A stretch of DNA of 64,000 bases from Rubrivivax sp. (lineage in GTDB: Bacteria > Pseudomonadota > Gammaproteobacteria > Burkholderiales > Burkholderiaceae_C): the NCBI GenBank assembly GCA_030681795.1, contig JAUXRG010000053.1, positions 1 through 64,000 of the forward strand, given 5' to 3'. The translations under genes were made by a program, and so were the position numbers. Below are positions 61,836-64,000 of this stretch, one piece after another. Each line of letters opens with the position of its first letter. The first letter of the stretch is position 1. The notes under the pieces were generated by a model, which was given only the letters and a program-made list of their open reading frames with translations, did no database searches and was not told where the DNA came from.

Positions 61836-63400
61836 GCCTTCGGCGCTGCGGGCTTGAGCAAGGCCTGGCAGGCCGTGCGCTGGCCGTCGGCCGCGGCCAC
61901 CTTGGGGCACAGCGCGTCGAGCTGGCCTTGCAGGCGCTTGAGCGCCGGGCCCTGCTTGCCCTCGCCGTTCCAGGCCCGGAGCTTGGCACTGGCGCGCTGC
62001 AACGTGCGTGCGCTGCGGCCTTCGAAGGCGCCACCGTCCTTGGCGGCTTCGGCGATCAGCTGCGCGGCGGTCTTCTCGATGCGCGCGGCGTCCTGCGGCG
62101 CCAGGTCGACCAGCGCCGCCAGGTAGCTCGCGCCCCATTGCAGCCGCGTGGCCGGGCCCTCGCTCTTGTCGAAGGCCTCGCCGTACCAGCGCAGGGCTTC
62201 GTCGTTGCGGCCCAGCTTGCGCGCGTTGCTGCCGAGCTGGCTCATCAGGTAGTAGGGCGAATGGCTGCGCGCCAGGTTGCTCTTGAGCAGGGCCTCGCTC
62301 TCGGCCCACAGCCCCGCGCGCGCCAGCAGCGCGCCGCCGTAGGTGATGACGGCCATGCGCTCGTAGCCGTCGGTGATCTCGCGGTCTGCGCGCGCGACAT
62401 GCCCGCGCACGTCCTGCAGCAGGGGCTCGGGCAGCTTGACCTGCACCGCCTCCTTCGCGCCGTCCAGCCGCGCCAGCACCACGCGGGCATGCAGCGCCCC
62501 CATGCGGTCGTTGCGCGACAGCGTGGCATCGCCTTCCAGGCGTTTGAGCGCAGCGTCGAAGGCCCCCAGCAAGCGCGGGCGGCCCGCGCTGCCCGCCGGC
62601 TCCAGGGTGCGCACGATGTCATCGGCGCCATTCGTCAGCACGTCCATGTGCGTGCGTGCCTGCACCGGGTCGGCCAGCACCTTGAGCACGCGGGCGCGCA
62701 GGCTGTCGTCGGCCTTGACCCCTTGGCCGTCGTCGCTGGCGGCCAGCGCCTTGAGCCACAGCCGCGTCGTGGTCTCGGTGTCCGCCGCCGGGCTGGCCAC
62801 CGCCAGCCGCACCAGCGTGCCGGGCACCTCGTCCTTGGGCACCAGCTGCTGCTCGTCGGTGTCCCAGGAATAGAAGGCCAGCATGCGCCAATCGTTGGCC
62901 GCCAGGGCCTTGCCGCCCAGCGCATCGGCCAGCACGGCCTTCACCGGTCGGCCCCCCGAGAGGGCGCTTTGCAGCACGGCCAGGACCTGGGGCGCATCGG
63001 CCTCGCCAGGCAGGCGGGTGATTTCCTGGCCCTGCGGCGTGAACAGCACCATCGTGGGGTAGCCGCTGACCTTGAAGCGGCTGCCCAGCTTCTGCGCGCC
63101 CGGGCGGTCGCCGTCGACGTGCACCGATACGAAGGTCTGCGCCAGCGTGGCGAAATCCTGGCGGTTGAACAGCGTCGCCTTGAGCTGGTTGCACGGCGGG
63201 CACCAGGTGGCGCCCCAGTACAGCAACACCGGCTTGCTTTCGGTGCGGGCCTGGGCAAAGGCGCGGTCGACATCGGCGTCGCTGGCGGCGGCTTGCCAGG
63301 CGACGTTGGTGGAGGGCAGGCCGGGGGCGGCGGCGGCCGGCGCGGCCACCGCGAGTTGCAGCGCCACAGCGACGGCGAGCGGGAAGAAAGCGAGCTTCAT
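61832..63400 (-). CDS. Exported thioredoxin-fold protein with helical-repeat tail
   Basis: 522 residues. Signal peptide ending in PAAAAPG, then a thioredoxin domain (about 35-140) with active site WGATWCPPCNQLK and the cis-Pro in VSGYPTMVLF. The remaining about 370 residues are alpha-helical and resemble TPR-like repeats (LLARAGLWAESEALLKSNLA, GRNDEALRWYGEAFDKSEG). Likely a periplasmic disulfide reductase or folding factor. It precedes the mini-ORF and yejA in the same direction, suggesting cotranscription. Confidence 0.88.
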   Translation of the reverse strand: MKLAFFPLAVAVALQLAVAAPAAAAPGLPSTNVAWQAAASDADVDRAFAQARTESKPVLLYWGATWCPPCNQLKATLFNRQDFATLAQTFVSVHVDGDRPGAQKLGSRFKVSGYPTMVLFTPQGQEITRLPGEADAPQVLAVLQSALSGGRPVKAVLADALGGKALAANDWRMLAFYSWDTDEQQLVPKDEVPGTLVRLAVASPAADTETTTRLWLKALAASDDGQGVKADDSLRARVLKVLADPVQARTHMDVLTNGADDIVRTLEPAGSAGRPRLLGAFDAALKRLEGDATLSRNDRMGALHARVVLARLDGAKEAVQVKLPEPLLQDVRGHVARADREITDGYERMAVITYGGALLARAGLWAESEALLKSNLARSHSPYYLMSQLGSNARKLGRNDEALRWYGEAFDKSEGPATRLQWGASYLAALVDLAPQDAARIEKTAAQLIAEAAKDGGAFEGRSARTLQRASAKLRAWNGEGKQGPALKRLQGQLDALCPKVAAADGQRTACQALLKPAAPKA

Positions 63401-63500
63401 CGGCGGGGCCCCTGGTCGACTAGGCGCGCATTGTGCCCTCGCCGGCAGGTGCCAGGGCGGGGGCTTTCCGCCGGGAAGACGAAGCCGCCCGCGGCCGGCC

Positions 63501-63782
63501 CTACTCGACCACCTGCACGCCCTTCCAGAAGGCGAACCGGCCCTTGATCTGGGCGGCGGCCGGCCGGGGTTCGGGGTAGGTCCACGCGGCGTCGGGGTTG
63601 GCGTCGCCGGCGACGAACAGCGTGTAGTAGCTGGCCTGGCCCTTGTCCGAAGACATCGTCTTGGTATTGCTGCCGAGCAGGAACTCGCGCTTGACGGATT
63701 CGGCGGGGAAATAGTGGTTGCCATCGACGACCACGGTGTCGTCGCTCTCGGCCACGACAGTGCCATTCCAGACGGCCTTCAT
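63501..63782 (-). CDS. DUF427 family protein
   Basis: 93 residues from ATG 63782. KAVWNGTVVAESDDTVVVDGNHYFP is the diagnostic opening of DUF427, a small beta-rich cytosolic family of unknown role; PAAAQIKGRFAFWKGVQVVE is the usual end. 100 bp separate it from the next gene; this stretch shows no motif. Confidence 0.92.
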   Translation of the reverse strand: MKAVWNGTVVAESDDTVVVDGNHYFPAESVKREFLLGSNTKTMSSDKGQASYYTLFVAGDANPDAAWTYPEPRPAAAQIKGRFAFWKGVQVVE

Positions 63783-63820
63783 CGCTGCGCGCTCCTGCTT
63801 CGGGGGTGGGGCGTGGCAGG

Positions 63821-64000
63821 TTACCACTGCCTGCCCTGCGCGGACCCCAGCGCGGGCACCGCGCCGCGCCAGCCCGCCAGGTGCAGCTCCAGCCAGTTCG
63901 CCAGCGGCAGCTCGCCAGCCAGCGTGTCCGCCGTGGCGTACTCGCGCACGACCAGGCCGCGCTGCAGTTCGTGGCTGGAATCGAACCAGCCGCAGCCCAG
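63821..64000 (-). CDS. C-terminal part of a small hypothetical protein (partial)
   Basis: Sixty codons from the right edge to TAA 63821. The visible part begins LGCGWFDSSHELQRGLVVRE and ends GSAQGRQW. Codon use is normal. The compact Leu/Trp-rich sequence without membrane helix looks like a real small protein, but I do not recognise a family. The gene continues beyond the window. Confidence 0.6.
   Translation of the reverse strand: MGCGWFDSSHELQRGLVVREYATADTLAGELPLANWLELHLAGWRGAVPALGSAQGRQW

Overview
The window is GC-rich, densely coded chromosomal DNA from a betaproteobacterium. The gene set suggests the order Burkholderiales, probably the Rubrivivax/Leptothrix/Ideonella neighbourhood. The evidence is the combination of TAXI-type TRAP transport, PilT/PilU, YejABEF, the prkA-yeaH-spoVR operon, the mnmG-rsmG-parA-parB block and GC-palindromic intergenic repeats that I recall from this group. 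This is inference from gene content; there is no rRNA in the window. The mnmG/rsmG/parAB block with two parS sites suggests a position near the chromosome origin. No tRNA, rRNA, CRISPR array or complete insertion sequence was seen. After annotation no gap exceeds 300 bases.

Layout. 1-5.2 kb: the tail of an upstream gene, two copies of a 19-codon mini-ORF cassette, a class III aminotransferase and a TAXI TRAP transporter with an internal terminator. 5.3-10.6 kb: two paralogous GGDEF-EAL proteins. 10.7-15.4 kb: two paralogous secreted subtilases with hexapeptide-repeat tails. 15.6-20 kb: yggS diverging from pilT-pilU, then a beta-hydroxyacid dehydrogenase. 19.7-25.4 kb: a BON lipoprotein, a DiaA-like SIS protein and YraN, diverging from rsmI, tldD and ilvA. 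25.4-31 kb: DAHP synthase behind an aromatic-residue leader peptide and terminator (a classical attenuator), a cobalamin adenosyltransferase, a FAD oxidase, and a chemoreceptor with a sigma-28-like promoter. 31-37 kb: prkA-yeaH-spoVR, with spoVR interrupted by a 409-residue intein carrying a LAGLIDADG endonuclease. 37-46 kb: an MFS transporter, a MITE-like repeat, then parB, a hydrolase, argC, parA, lysE, rsmG and mnmG. 46-52 kb: a Crp/Fnr regulator with its likely operator, followed by a peptide-export locus. 52-64 kb: a Nat-type ABC exporter, an S33 hydrolase, a cysteine-less glutaredoxin-like protein, yejFEBA, a third mini-ORF cassette, a thioredoxin-family protein and a DUF427 protein.

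Most interesting system. At 47.0-52.0 kb, a C39-peptidase ABC transporter, an HlyD-family adaptor, a 56-residue double-glycine precursor peptide, a LuxR-family receptor and an RsaM-like protein lie together. Two closely matching lux-box-like palindromes sit upstream of the peptide gene and of luxR. No peptide-modifying enzyme and no luxI is present. I infer a quorum-sensing-controlled secreted linear peptide, either a signal or a bacteriocin.

Other notable items are the SpoVR intein, the translational-coupling mini-ORF cassette (three copies), the subtilase hexapeptide tails and the aroG attenuator.
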